DNA from: Niallia sp. Man26
Lineage (GTDB): Bacteria > Bacillota > Bacilli > Bacillales > Cytobacillaceae
DNA: 64,000 nt
Direction of reading: 5' to 3'
Assembly: GCF_022049065.2 (NCBI RefSeq)
Contig: NZ_CP095744.1
Location: forward strand, 372,001-436,000
Shown: positions 1-7,606 of the stretch, one piece after another
Layout: every line of letters begins with the position of its first letter
Numbering within the stretch: position 1 is the stretch's first letter
Notes under the pieces: model-generated
Told to the model about the DNA's origin: nothing
The model's input: only the letters and a program-made list of their open reading frames with translations
Database searches by the model: none
Translations under genes and position numbers: made by a program

Positions 1-606
1 GGCAGTAAGGAAAAGGCAGTCGTTACAGCAAATAATGACATATTACCTCAAGATGACTCGACAACAGAAAGCATCGATAATTTCGAGTTAACATATACAC
101 CTTTTGAAGAGAAACTAGTCGTTTCTACAAATGATGGAAAAACAAGTACTTTTAATTATTTAAACAATAACGATGTTATCTCTTACTCCCCTTCTTATCA
201 GAACATACTGCTTAATCCCCTCGGTGGTTTTGAAGAAGGTGGAAGTCTTTTTGTGTACATGAAGGATGAGGGTACGGTAGAAGTAAAAGTGGATAACGAG
301 AATGAAAACAATTACTATCCGAAGCAAGCACTATGGCTTGATGATCAATACATATTAGTTGTCAAAAGTTACGTATACGGGACTGTAATAAACGGAGATT
401 TGCTGCTCTATGATAGCCTAAATGAAACATTAACACCGCTGAATATCTATAATGGTGATGCAGTAGTAAGCATTAGCCTCTCCCATACTAAGAATAACGA
501 GAAAACAGTTATTGTAGATGGAATAAACTTTACAGATGACATTTTAAATGAGAATCAGCCTTATGTGGCAGAGTACTCTGTAACAACCATACTGGACGAA
601 TTGTAA
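1..606 (+). CDS. C-terminal part of a hypothetical protein (5' end outside window)
   Basis: The reading frame is open from the first base of the window to the TAA at 604-606, so this is the last 201 residues of a longer protein. An ATG at 253 lies inside the frame but has no ribosome binding site, so it is not taken as the start. The visible part is acidic and asparagine-rich and looks like a run of beta strands (repeats of the type 'YILVVKSYVYG', 'GDLLLYDSLN'), as in extracellular beta-propeller-like or DUF4652-type Bacillus proteins. That family name is a guess. It faces the lipase gene tail to tail across a shared hairpin terminator. Confidence 0.7.
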   Translation, partial: GSKEKAVVTANNDILPQDDSTTESIDNFELTYTPFEEKLVVSTNDGKTSTFNYLNNNDVISYSPSYQNILLNPLGGFEEGGSLFVYMKDEGTVEVKVDNENENNYYPKQALWLDDQYILVVKSYVYGTVINGDLLLYDSLNETLTPLNIYNGDAVVSISLSHTKNNEKTVIVDGINFTDDILNENQPYVAEYSVTTILDEL

Positions 607-613
607 ATAGATT

Positions 614-656
614 AAAACCCTATTATGTTAACCTCATGTCCACATAATAGGGTTTT
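614..656. terminator. Bidirectional rho-independent terminator
   Basis: A perfect 15-bp stem (614-628 with 642-656) with a 13-nt loop lies between convergent genes. The arms begin with AAAA and end with TTTT, so both strands have a T run after the stem. Confidence 0.9.
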
Positions 657-658
657 AA

Positions 659-1291
659 TTATTTATTCGTATTCAACCCGCCGCCATTCAAAGCAACCTT
701 AATCAAGTCATTTACTTTTTTACTAGTAACAAGCCCAAAATGATCAACACCAGTTATTTCAATGTTTTTTGCTCCATCGAGGATGGAAAGTTTGTTAGGT
801 GTTATATAATCGTTTTTGCTGTAGATGGATGTATAAAGGATTTTGCGGTTTGGATCTGTTCCGACGGGTGCTTTTGTTGTTATTACTCGATTTGGGGATC
901 CTAATGTTACTACATCGTTAACTTTATTTCCCCCATCAGTCAGAATATAAGTTAGCGCATTTATCCCGCCTGCACTGTGTCCTATAATATCAACCTTTTT
1001 CTTACCCGTTTTTCTTAGCACATCATCTACATAAGTAGACAGCTGTTTCGCATTGGTAATGCTGTTCCCTGTTTTATCAAGTAATTCAATGGCGTACAAC
1101 TCATTATCTGCCCAGCCTTGCTGCTTCAAATAGGTTCTAATGAAATAAAAGTTAGTACTGTTTCCCCCTAATCCGTGCACGAAAATTACAGGATCATGTG
1201 TTACTCGCTGTGCTTCGGAGACAGTTGGGTTTAAACCGACTGCACATAAAAGAATCATCATACATGTTATTAGTGAATGTAACATTCTCAT
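659..1291 (-). CDS. Secreted triacylglycerol lipase/esterase, LipA (subfamily I.4) type
   Basis: A 210-residue protein that closely matches the small secreted Bacillus lipases LipA and LipB, which hydrolyse ester bonds of acylglycerols without a lid domain. Residues 1-28 form a signal peptide with a hydrophobic core and a likely cut after SEA. The oxyanion segment is FVHGLGG (about 37-43). The nucleophile elbow is GHSAG with Ser106 (Bacillus LipA has AHSMG). Asp161 and His184 sit at the family spacing. The C-terminus GLNGGG-type end is also conserved. The first AGGAGG is 12 nt from the chosen ATG; another ATG (MKK...) nearer to it is out of frame by one base at an A5 run, so the N-terminus may have slipped. 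The next gene upstream on this strand is the amidase, with its own terminator. Confidence 0.9.
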   Translation of the reverse strand: MRMLHSLITCMMILLCAVGLNPTVSEAQRVTHDPVIFVHGLGGNSTNFYFIRTYLKQQGWADNELYAIELLDKTGNSITNAKQLSTYVDDVLRKTGKKKVDIIGHSAGGINALTYILTDGGNKVNDVVTLGSPNRVITTKAPVGTDPNRKILYTSIYSKNDYITPNKLSILDGAKNIEITGVDHFGLVTSKKVNDLIKVALNGGGLNTNK

Positions 1292-1453
1292 TTTTCTTCA
1301 TTTCCTCCTAAAAATTATGCTGTTCATGACTGTTTTATTATGGACAATTTTTGTGGAGAAATTCACGGTAACTTCTGTTAGAAAAATAGAAGTTTTTTTA
1401 CATTTCAGCTTCTGATCGGAATAAACAGAACTAGGAGAAGAATAATAAAAAGA

Positions 1454-1471
1454 CTTAGGATATATCCTAAG
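1454..1471 (-). terminator. Terminator of the amidase gene
   Basis: A perfect 18-bp palindrome (CTTAGGATATATCCTAAG) overlaps the last codons of the amidase. On the minus strand it is followed by TCTTTTTATTATT, the pattern of a rho-independent terminator. Confidence 0.75.
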
Positions 1472-2522
1472 CCTTAGGCAGCAATACACTTTTTGGGATT
1501 GATACATGAATTCCTTTATTTTCATCCACCACTTGTGTTATCGAAAAATCGCCACAAACGCTGATTAACGAGTATGCATCTTGCCTTGACAGCCCATATC
1601 TTGAACTCAGAAATCCAACCATTTCTAACGCTGCATTTTTTGCAGCTTGCTCTAAATCCGGATGAAAACCATGGGTTATCCATGCATCAGTTGTTTCAAG
1701 CAAGGGAGAGTGAAAGGCCATGTCTTTACGGACATTTATTTTTAACAAGCAATTTAATGAAGCTTCTACTGCAGTTCCGCTCAGTTCACTGTCTCCTTGC
1801 GCGAAGTGACCGTCACCTAGGGACAGCAATGCGCCTTCTACTCCGACTGGATAATAAATCGTAGCACCAGCACCAATTTTCCAGTTGTCGATATTTCCTC
1901 CATACATTCCTGGAGGTGTTGAACTAAAGCAACCCTTTTCCTTAGGTGCGACTCCCATATTGCCGATATGAAGTCTTGCTGGTATTTGCATATTTGTTAA
2001 TGCAGGCTCCCTTATAGCCTCTTCAGGTGCAATAATTCTGCCATTGATGTTGTATTCATAAGGGTAGTCGTAAGCAAATTTAGCATTCAGCCACTTGCCT
2101 TCTCGGTCTAATTCATAAATAGTGATTCGTTCCTTTTTATCAAATTCATTAAATAAAAAGCCCCAATTCGCCAGCAAGTTTGCACCATAAGGTAAGCGTG
2201 GAGTTAGCTGCAGAATTTCTACTTGAAGCATATCTCCAGGTGTTGCATCCTTAACATAGATCGGTCCAGTCATAATATGAGCACCTGGTATTCTTTGCTC
2301 AAAAGGAATATTATCGTATATTTCTTTAATCCCGTCATCCATCATCAAGTCAGGTGCGTCCCCCGCTTGGTGTGTTACTGTTTCTACACTCACGATATCA
2401 CCGGAGTTTATTTCTAACGCTGGCTTAACAGAATTATCAAAATAGCCCCAATGCACCGTTTTTGAAGTTGCTTTCAGTGTATGAAGCGATGTTTCTTGTA
2501 CTTTCGTATCATTTACAGCCAT
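1467..2522 (-). CDS. Acetamidase/formamidase family protein
   Basis: A 351-residue cytoplasmic enzyme of the FmdA/AmdA family, which hydrolyses short amides such as formamide or acetamide to the acid and ammonia. Family signs are the N-terminal segment with EINSGDIV and VETVTHQAGDAPDL, the PG-rich middle (IPARLHIGNMGV, FSSTPPGMYGGNID) and the conserved GDGHFAQGDSE segment near residue 238. Length is close to that of shorter family members. The ATG at 2522 is preceded by GGGGAGAGG at good spacing. It appears to be transcribed alone. The substrate cannot be told from the sequence. Confidence 0.88.
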   Translation of the reverse strand: MAVNDTKVQETSLHTLKATSKTVHWGYFDNSVKPALEINSGDIVSVETVTHQAGDAPDLMMDDGIKEIYDNIPFEQRIPGAHIMTGPIYVKDATPGDMLQVEILQLTPRLPYGANLLANWGFLFNEFDKKERITIYELDREGKWLNAKFAYDYPYEYNINGRIIAPEEAIREPALTNMQIPARLHIGNMGVAPKEKGCFSSTPPGMYGGNIDNWKIGAGATIYYPVGVEGALLSLGDGHFAQGDSELSGTAVEASLNCLLKINVRKDMAFHSPLLETTDAWITHGFHPDLEQAAKNAALEMVGFLSSRYGLSRQDAYSLISVCGDFSITQVVDENKGIHVSIPKSVLLPKA

Positions 2523-2947
2523 TGTACCTCTCCCCTCTCGGTTTTTCCTCCGATACAGTCACATAGGTTTGTGCTGACAATCCTCCATGAAAGTATTACT
2601 ATGAATTATGCTTACCGCATTAATCTCTCTGAAGAAAACATCTGTGTGTTACAGCTGTCCAAGTCTTTTTCAAGTTTTCCATCACCTTGACAGCCTGTTA
2701 TGCAATTCACCTTTTACCTATTCGGCGGCTACCTTGTTATAAACAGAAAAATCGCTAGCCTAGTATGGTTCAACTTCTTCGGAGCATTCTCTAAGACGTA
2801 CCTAGTTATTCTGGGATTTTCGTTCAAATGAAAGGTAAATAAGTCGATGTATTTGCAATTCATCGTAATTTATTCCTTCTTTACAGGCAAGCAACTTGTC
2901 AGATTATTTAACAAATTATTTTAATAGCTTGCATGAATACAAAAAAT
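2523..2947. other. Gene-free stretch upstream of the amidase
   Basis: About 425 bases without a convincing gene. It probably holds the amidase promoter and leader. One imperfect hairpin is visible (2654-2663 with 2686-2694, GCTGTCCAAG against CTTGACAGC). I compared the leader by eye with common riboswitch cores (SAM, TPP, FMN, purine, lysine, cobalamin, guanidine) and did not find a match. Confidence 0.5.
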
Positions 2948-2975
2948 AGAGCTGCATCCATTCAGATGCAACTCT
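2948..2975 (-). terminator. Terminator downstream of the sugar porter gene
   Basis: An 11-bp stem (2948-2958 with 2965-2975, one G-U pair) with a 6-nt loop, followed on the minus strand by TATTTTTTGTATT. Confidence 0.85.
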
Positions 2976-2996
2976 AAATAACAATTATAAGATCCT

Positions 2997-4415
2997 TTAA
3001 CTCCGTTTAAAATTCTCCTCAATCTGCTCCAGCGACAATCCTCTTGTTTCCGGTAAATACTTTCCTATAAACACAATCCCTCCAACCGCAAATACGGCGA
3101 AAAGGAAGAAGGTTGCCGATAAGCCAACACTGTCTAATAGTACGGGGAAGAATAAACCAACTAAAAAATTGAAAAGCCAGAGAAACAAGACTGCCATTCC
3201 CATCCCTATTCCTCGGATTCTGGCTGGAAATATCTCTGATAAGGTGAGCCATGTCATTGGACCGACTGCTCCTTGGAAGAACGCTAAGTATAAACATGTC
3301 ATAGAAAGGACGACATATGGCAGCATTGGGGAATCCGCAAGAAGCAGTGTGGAAATTCCGATTGAAAGGAGAGCTGCGGTAACACCAATTAATCCTGTCA
3401 AAAACATAGAGCGTCTATTTACTTTATGCATGATGGACATGCCAATAATGACGGCTACTAAGGAAATTAAGCCATTTGCGACATTTTCGATTAATGCTGC
3501 CTTTGTTCCAAAGCCAGAGTTTTGGAGAATTTGTGTGCCATAGTACATGATTGAATTAATGCCTACTAATTGTGAAATCGCTCCGATTCCTATTCCAAGG
3601 ACAACGATTCTTCTAATCCATGGAATGCCTAAATCTTTAAAGGTAACTTTTTTGGTGTTTTTCATTTCTTCGATACTTGCTTGAATACTTTTTAATTCTT
3701 TCTCAGCCGAAATTCCTTCACGAATTTGTTTTAGTGTATGCAGTGCTTCTGCTATTCTCCCTTTTGATGCGAGCCAGCGTGGGCTTTCTGGCAATATAAG
3801 AACACCTAACCATAAGGCAACGGCTGGTAGTGTAGCAATCACTAGCATATATCGCCATACATGGCCTGTTTCGTCAAACGTATTTCCAATAACAGCATTA
3901 AAAACATAGGCAAGAAATTGACCAGTGACAATCATTAATTCATTTTGCGTTACTAATCTTCCTCGTCGTTCTGCAGGTGACATTTCTGCAAGATAAGATG
4001 GAATAATTACAGATGCTCCGCCTACCGCTAGACCTAACAGAAAACGGAATGAAATCATGATTGTTGTATTTGGGGCGATAACACAGCCAAGTGCAGCGAA
4101 GAAGAACAAGATCGCTAAATAAAGTATTGTTTTTCGATGTCCTTTAGTATCTGACAGACGACCTCCGAAAATTGACCCAATCGCCGCACCCAAAACAAGT
4201 GAACTTGCGACTAAACCTTCTGTAAAAGGAGTTAAGTTAAGCTGGTCAGGCTGAGCCATGAATGGCAGTGCACCGTTAATTACACCTGTATCATAACCAA
4301 ACAACAATCCTCCAAAGGTCGCTACAATCGTAATTAACCGGAGATTTTTTTTTGGATCTTTATTACCCTTTCCTGTCTCCATCGAGTAATGATTAGACAA
4401 CTTTGCATTATCCAT
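2997..4415 (-). CDS. Sugar porter family MFS transporter (IolT/CsbC-like)
   Basis: A 472-residue, 12-helix proton-coupled sugar symporter of the MFS sugar porter family. Signs are FGGLLFGYDTGVI in helix 1, the GRLSDTKGHRK loop 2-3 motif, PESPRWL after helix 6, QLVGINSIMYYG in helix 7 and the PETRGLSLEQIE C-terminal signature. It is most like Bacillus myo-inositol and related transporters; the substrate is inferred only from the neighbouring Gfo/Idh and TIM-barrel genes. An upstream in-frame ATG at 4460 was rejected because AAGGAGG lies 8 nt before the ATG at 4415. A cre-like site and a strong 18-bp inverted repeat lie upstream. Confidence 0.9.
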   Translation of the reverse strand: MDNAKLSNHYSMETGKGNKDPKKNLRLITIVATFGGLLFGYDTGVINGALPFMAQPDQLNLTPFTEGLVASSLVLGAAIGSIFGGRLSDTKGHRKTILYLAILFFFAALGCVIAPNTTIMISFRFLLGLAVGGASVIIPSYLAEMSPAERRGRLVTQNELMIVTGQFLAYVFNAVIGNTFDETGHVWRYMLVIATLPAVALWLGVLILPESPRWLASKGRIAEALHTLKQIREGISAEKELKSIQASIEEMKNTKKVTFKDLGIPWIRRIVVLGIGIGAISQLVGINSIMYYGTQILQNSGFGTKAALIENVANGLISLVAVIIGMSIMHKVNRRSMFLTGLIGVTAALLSIGISTLLLADSPMLPYVVLSMTCLYLAFFQGAVGPMTWLTLSEIFPARIRGIGMGMAVLFLWLFNFLVGLFFPVLLDSVGLSATFFLFAVFAVGGIVFIGKYLPETRGLSLEQIEENFKRS

Positions 4416-4445
4416 TGCCCATTCCTCCTTTTTCGCCAGAGTATT

Positions 4446-4459
4446 TGTATCCGCTTTCA
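4446..4459 (-). promoter_or_regulatory. cre-like CcpA site upstream of the sugar porter
   Basis: On the minus strand the sequence is TGAAAGCGGATACA, a close match to the Bacillus cre consensus (TGWAARCGNTNNCA type). It lies about 30 bp before the chosen start, a position fit for catabolite repression of the transporter. Confidence 0.65.
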
Positions 4460-4491
4460 AAAATAATCAAATAAAACGGATGCTTTCTTAG

Positions 4492-4541
4492 CTTTACAAC
4501 TCTATCATATGATGGATCTTCTTTATGATAGAGTTGTAAAG
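4492..4541. repeat. Perfect 18-bp inverted repeat between operon genes
   Basis: Arms 4492-4509 and 4524-4541 are exact complements (begin CTTTACAACTC) around a 14-nt loop. No T run follows on the minus strand, so it does not look like an ordinary terminator. It separates the TIM-barrel gene from the porter gene and could stabilise mRNA, attenuate, or bind a regulator. Confidence 0.75.
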
Positions 4542-4547
4542 AACTGT

Positions 4548-5441
4548 TTATTTGGTATTAATTACGTTAGTAATAGTTTTTAAGTATTCACTTGTCCGCT
4601 TTGCAATTGGAAATGGCTTATCAAATGGTGCAGGATACATATCCTGTTCGACAACTGCCCACCCATTATAGTTTATGTCCTGCAAAGTTTTAAAGAAAGC
4701 TTCCATATCGACTACACCTAATTCAGGTTCACACATAATATCCTCACTCACTGCTTTAGCAAAGGACCAGCCCTCTATTTGCATTCTTTCTCTTACCTTG
4801 AGATCACAGCTTTTAATGTGAAGGTATGGAATACGAGCATGGTGTTTGCGCATGAACGCAACTGGTTCACCATCTGCATATGCATGATGTCCTGTATCTA
4901 AGCATAGATTTATATCTGTGTCATGCAGAAGTCTTTCGATTTGCTCCTCTGTCTCAATATGGCTTTGTGCATGAGGATGAAACACTACTTCCAAGCCGTA
5001 TCTTAATTTTGCATGGTTTTTTATTTGTTCTACATTGCGGATAAATGAGCTCCATTCGTCATCGTTTAATATTTGCGGACGGATAAGTTCGCCTGAAAAC
5101 AAATCTGTATAACAATCATCGATTAACACTACATATTTCGCAGTTGGAAACTTCAGCTGAAGCTCTGCCATTTCATCGAGTAGAGCAATCATTTCCTGTG
5201 TTTTTTTCTCAGAAGTAAGATCACCAACTAATGTTGTTGCTGTCAGGGTTAAGTTGCGTTTCTCAAGCTCTTGCTTTAATTGCTGATAATTATTCGGAAG
5301 ATAGCCCCATGGTCCAAGCTCAATCCCCTCATAGCCTGCCTCTTCCATTTCATTTAAGCACCGTTCCCACGGCACTTGCTTTTCATCTTCGGGAAACCAT
5401 ACTCCCCAGGAGTCTGGTGCTGTTCCTATTTTAATATTCAT
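4548..5441 (-). CDS. Sugar phosphate isomerase/epimerase family TIM-barrel protein (IolE-like)
   Basis: A 297-residue xylose-isomerase-like TIM barrel. The N-terminus GTAPDSWGVWF is typical of the inosose dehydratase (IolE)-related group. Likely metal-binding and catalytic segments are EGIELGPWG (about 39-47), EVVFHPHAQ, CLDTGHHAY (about 181-189) and VVEQDM near the C-terminus. The family isomerises or dehydrates keto-sugars. Its ATG overlaps the stop of the upstream dehydrogenase gene (ATGA), so the two are translationally coupled. A dehydrogenase making a keto-cyclitol or keto-sugar followed by this enzyme is a sensible pathway, but the substrate is not proved. Confidence 0.85.
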   Translation of the reverse strand: MNIKIGTAPDSWGVWFPEDEKQVPWERCLNEMEEAGYEGIELGPWGYLPNNYQQLKQELEKRNLTLTATTLVGDLTSEKKTQEMIALLDEMAELQLKFPTAKYVVLIDDCYTDLFSGELIRPQILNDDEWSSFIRNVEQIKNHAKLRYGLEVVFHPHAQSHIETEEQIERLLHDTDINLCLDTGHHAYADGEPVAFMRKHHARIPYLHIKSCDLKVRERMQIEGWSFAKAVSEDIMCEPELGVVDMEAFFKTLQDINYNGWAVVEQDMYPAPFDKPFPIAKRTSEYLKTITNVINTK

Positions 5442-6583
5442 GCGATTACACCTCCCACTTCATTCACCCGAACCCATTGCTGCTGTACTGCTGATGCTAG
5501 AATGGCATCAACTGTTTTATCAATTTGTGCGCCAAATTCAAAATCACAAGCATAGGAAGTGCCTTTTGATAGTGCTGACAGCAATTCGTGTGCTTCAAGC
5601 ACTTTCATATCGTTATAACCGATTGCAATACCAGCTGCTGGATAAAATGCACTATAGCCTTTATGATCTGGACCTAAAAATACTGTTCGGAAACCTCTGT
5701 CTGCACTATTATCTGATGTGAAATACACGTTTACTTCATTCATACGTTCTAAAGAATAGTGAACAGTGCCTTTTGTTCCTTGGATTTCATATGTTAAGTA
5801 ATTTTTTCTTCCTGCTGCAATCCGGCTAGAAGAAATTGTGCCGACTGCTCCATTTTCATAGTTTGTTAGGATTGCAATAATATCTTCATTTTCTACTTCT
5901 GCTAAAGTTAAAGAACCAGGAGATGAAGGTCTTTGTTTAAATATAGTTTTCGCTGTTGCATTAACGCTTTCAATATTTCCCAAAATAAACTGGGAAACAC
6001 TTAACAAGTGGGAGCCTAAATCACCTAGTGCGCCAGAACCAGAATACTTATTAATATGTCTCCACGTAATAGGCAAATTTGGGTCAAGCAGGCTATCTTG
6101 TGCATACGTTCCGAAGAAGCCGACGATGTCGCCTAGTTTCCCAGTGTCTACTAGTTCTTTTATATAAGCACTGGCTGGATTCATCACATTATTGTAGCCA
6201 ACATAGTTGACGACTCCTTTAGCCTTCGCAATTTCCGCAAGCTCTAATGATTGTTCACTTGATAGAGTTAAAGGTTTTTCACAGTATACATGCTTGCCGT
6301 TCTCTAGTGCAGCCTTTGCAATTTCATAGTGAAATGCATTTGGTGTCGCAATATCAACGATGTCAATATGTTCGTCAGTGACTATGTCCTGCCAGTTTGT
6401 TGTCCATCTAGAATAGCCTAATGTCTCACTTGCTTTTTGAGCTGCTTCAGCACTAACATCTGATACAACTTCAAAAATTGGCTTGCCATATTCAGGACCA
6501 AAGTTCAATAAAGCGTTTACAAATGAGTTCGTATGAGCCTTACCCATCCAACCTGCACCAATCAGTCCAATTCTAATTTCCAT
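5438..6583 (-). CDS. Gfo/Idh/MocA family NAD(P)-dependent oxidoreductase
   Basis: A 381-residue sugar or cyclitol dehydrogenase. The Rossmann motif GLIGAGWMGKAH lies at 6-17 and the family motif EKP at 102-104 (VYCEKPLT). The C-terminal half holds the GGALGD-like segment SGALGDLGSHL, which carries the substrate-binding and catalytic His region. These enzymes oxidise a hydroxyl of inositol or sugar derivatives to a ketone. It is the first gene of a three-gene set (dehydrogenase, TIM barrel, porter) divergent from an AraC regulator. AAAGGAG precedes the ATG by 9 nt. Confidence 0.9.
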   Translation of the reverse strand: MEIRIGLIGAGWMGKAHTNSFVNALLNFGPEYGKPIFEVVSDVSAEAAQKASETLGYSRWTTNWQDIVTDEHIDIVDIATPNAFHYEIAKAALENGKHVYCEKPLTLSSEQSLELAEIAKAKGVVNYVGYNNVMNPASAYIKELVDTGKLGDIVGFFGTYAQDSLLDPNLPITWRHINKYSGSGALGDLGSHLLSVSQFILGNIESVNATAKTIFKQRPSSPGSLTLAEVENEDIIAILTNYENGAVGTISSSRIAAGRKNYLTYEIQGTKGTVHYSLERMNEVNVYFTSDNSADRGFRTVFLGPDHKGYSAFYPAAGIAIGYNDMKVLEAHELLSALSKGTSYACDFEFGAQIDKTVDAILASAVQQQWVRVNEVGGVIA

Positions 6584-6654
6584 GTTATTTAACTCCTTTA
6601 TTGTTTATTTTTGCTTTCCTTATGTACATATTAATAAACTCTATTTACAATGTC

Positions 6655-6660
6655 ATTATA
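6655..6660 (-). promoter_or_regulatory. Probable -10 element of the dehydrogenase operon
   Basis: The minus strand reads TATAAT here, about 70 bp before the dehydrogenase start, without a recognisable -35 element. A good -10 with a poor -35 is what is expected for a promoter activated by the divergent AraC-type regulator. Confidence 0.45.
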
Positions 6661-6734
6661 GGATATTGCTAAATAATGTAATATTCTTGCTGTCTTTATA
6701 ATGCGTGTAAAAGATATGTAGGAGGAAGTTTTAT

Positions 6735-7565
6735 ATGGTGGAAAAAGGAGTCTTATCACAATCAAAAATGTATTTTCATACACCTAGTGATTTCGCGAAA
6801 GATGCACTTTTCTATTTATCTTACTCTGGTACGTTCTGCTGCAGTAACGAATATATCGTAGAGCGGAACAATTGGAACAGCTATCTATTTATGATTGTAA
6901 AGAAGGGAAAAATGAGAATCTTTTATGAGGGAAAGGAATATACCGCCTCAGAAAACTCGTTTGTGTTTCTGAATTGCTATAAACCACATAAATATCAGGC
7001 CGAAGAGGAAACTGTATTTGATTGGATTCATTTCTCTGGTAATGCGAGTGAAGCTTATTATAATCTCCTATATGAAGCAGGCGGATGTGTTTTTTCGATT
7101 GCAAACAATTATGTAATTCAAGACTATATGACTAGTATTCTCCATGCAGCCAAAGAAAATCATGTAGAAGAGGATGCTGTATCTATTTATATACATAAGA
7201 TATTGTATGAATTAAAAAAGAAATCGAGTGAAGTGGATTCCTTGCAGTTCAAATCTATCTTAGAGGCGATTAATTACATAGAAAGCTCCTTTCCTAACCA
7301 AATTAAGCTTCAGGACATTGCCGATTGTGCAGGATTAAGTCCATATCATTTTTCACGAGTATTTAAAAAACATTTGAACTGTTCTCCCTATCAATATTTA
7401 ATTAACTTCCGCATTAATCATGCCAAAGAGCTCTTGCACAACACAGACTTATCTATTCAGGAAATCACATTTGAATGTGGCTTTAACAGTGTGCCTCATT
7501 TCATAAAAATTTTTAAAGAGCATACAGAATTAACACCAAAGAAGTTTAGAAATCTGCCGTTTTAA
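6735..7565 (+). CDS. AraC family transcriptional regulator
   Basis: A 276-residue regulator. Residues about 30-120 form a cupin-like sensor domain of the arabinose-binding type (GTFCCSNEYIVERNNW, ENSFVFLNCYKPHKY). The C-terminal 100 residues are the double helix-turn-helix (LQDIADCAGLSPYHFSRVFKK; then IQEITFECGFNSVPHFIKIFK), with the family end TPKKFR. It is transcribed away from the dehydrogenase/TIM-barrel/porter operon across a 151-bp gap and is its likely activator. Start ATG has GGAGG 9 nt upstream. Confidence 0.92.
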   Translation: MVEKGVLSQSKMYFHTPSDFAKDALFYLSYSGTFCCSNEYIVERNNWNSYLFMIVKKGKMRIFYEGKEYTASENSFVFLNCYKPHKYQAEEETVFDWIHFSGNASEAYYNLLYEAGGCVFSIANNYVIQDYMTSILHAAKENHVEEDAVSIYIHKILYELKKKSSEVDSLQFKSILEAINYIESSFPNQIKLQDIADCAGLSPYHFSRVFKKHLNCSPYQYLINFRINHAKELLHNTDLSIQEITFECGFNSVPHFIKIFKEHTELTPKKFRNLPF

Positions 7566-7570
7566 AGAAA

Positions 7571-7601
7571 GAAGGAACAAGTGGTATACACTTGTTCCTT
7601 C
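7571..7601. terminator. Bidirectional terminator between AraC and GH32 genes
   Basis: A perfect 13-bp stem (7571-7583 with 7589-7601) with a 5-nt loop lies between the convergent genes. Confidence 0.85.
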
Positions 7602-7606
7602 TATTA

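Noticed and set aside
1298-1525. A 75-residue minus-strand open frame beside the amidase
   Set aside because: It overlaps the amidase gene end and its terminator, has unusual composition and no ribosome binding site; the amidase frame is clearly real.
2523-2947. Possible riboswitch upstream of the amidase
   Set aside because: A hairpin and some box-like pieces (AAGGTG, CTGTAACACACAG) caught the eye, but the order does not fit the cobalamin or other cores I compared by eye.
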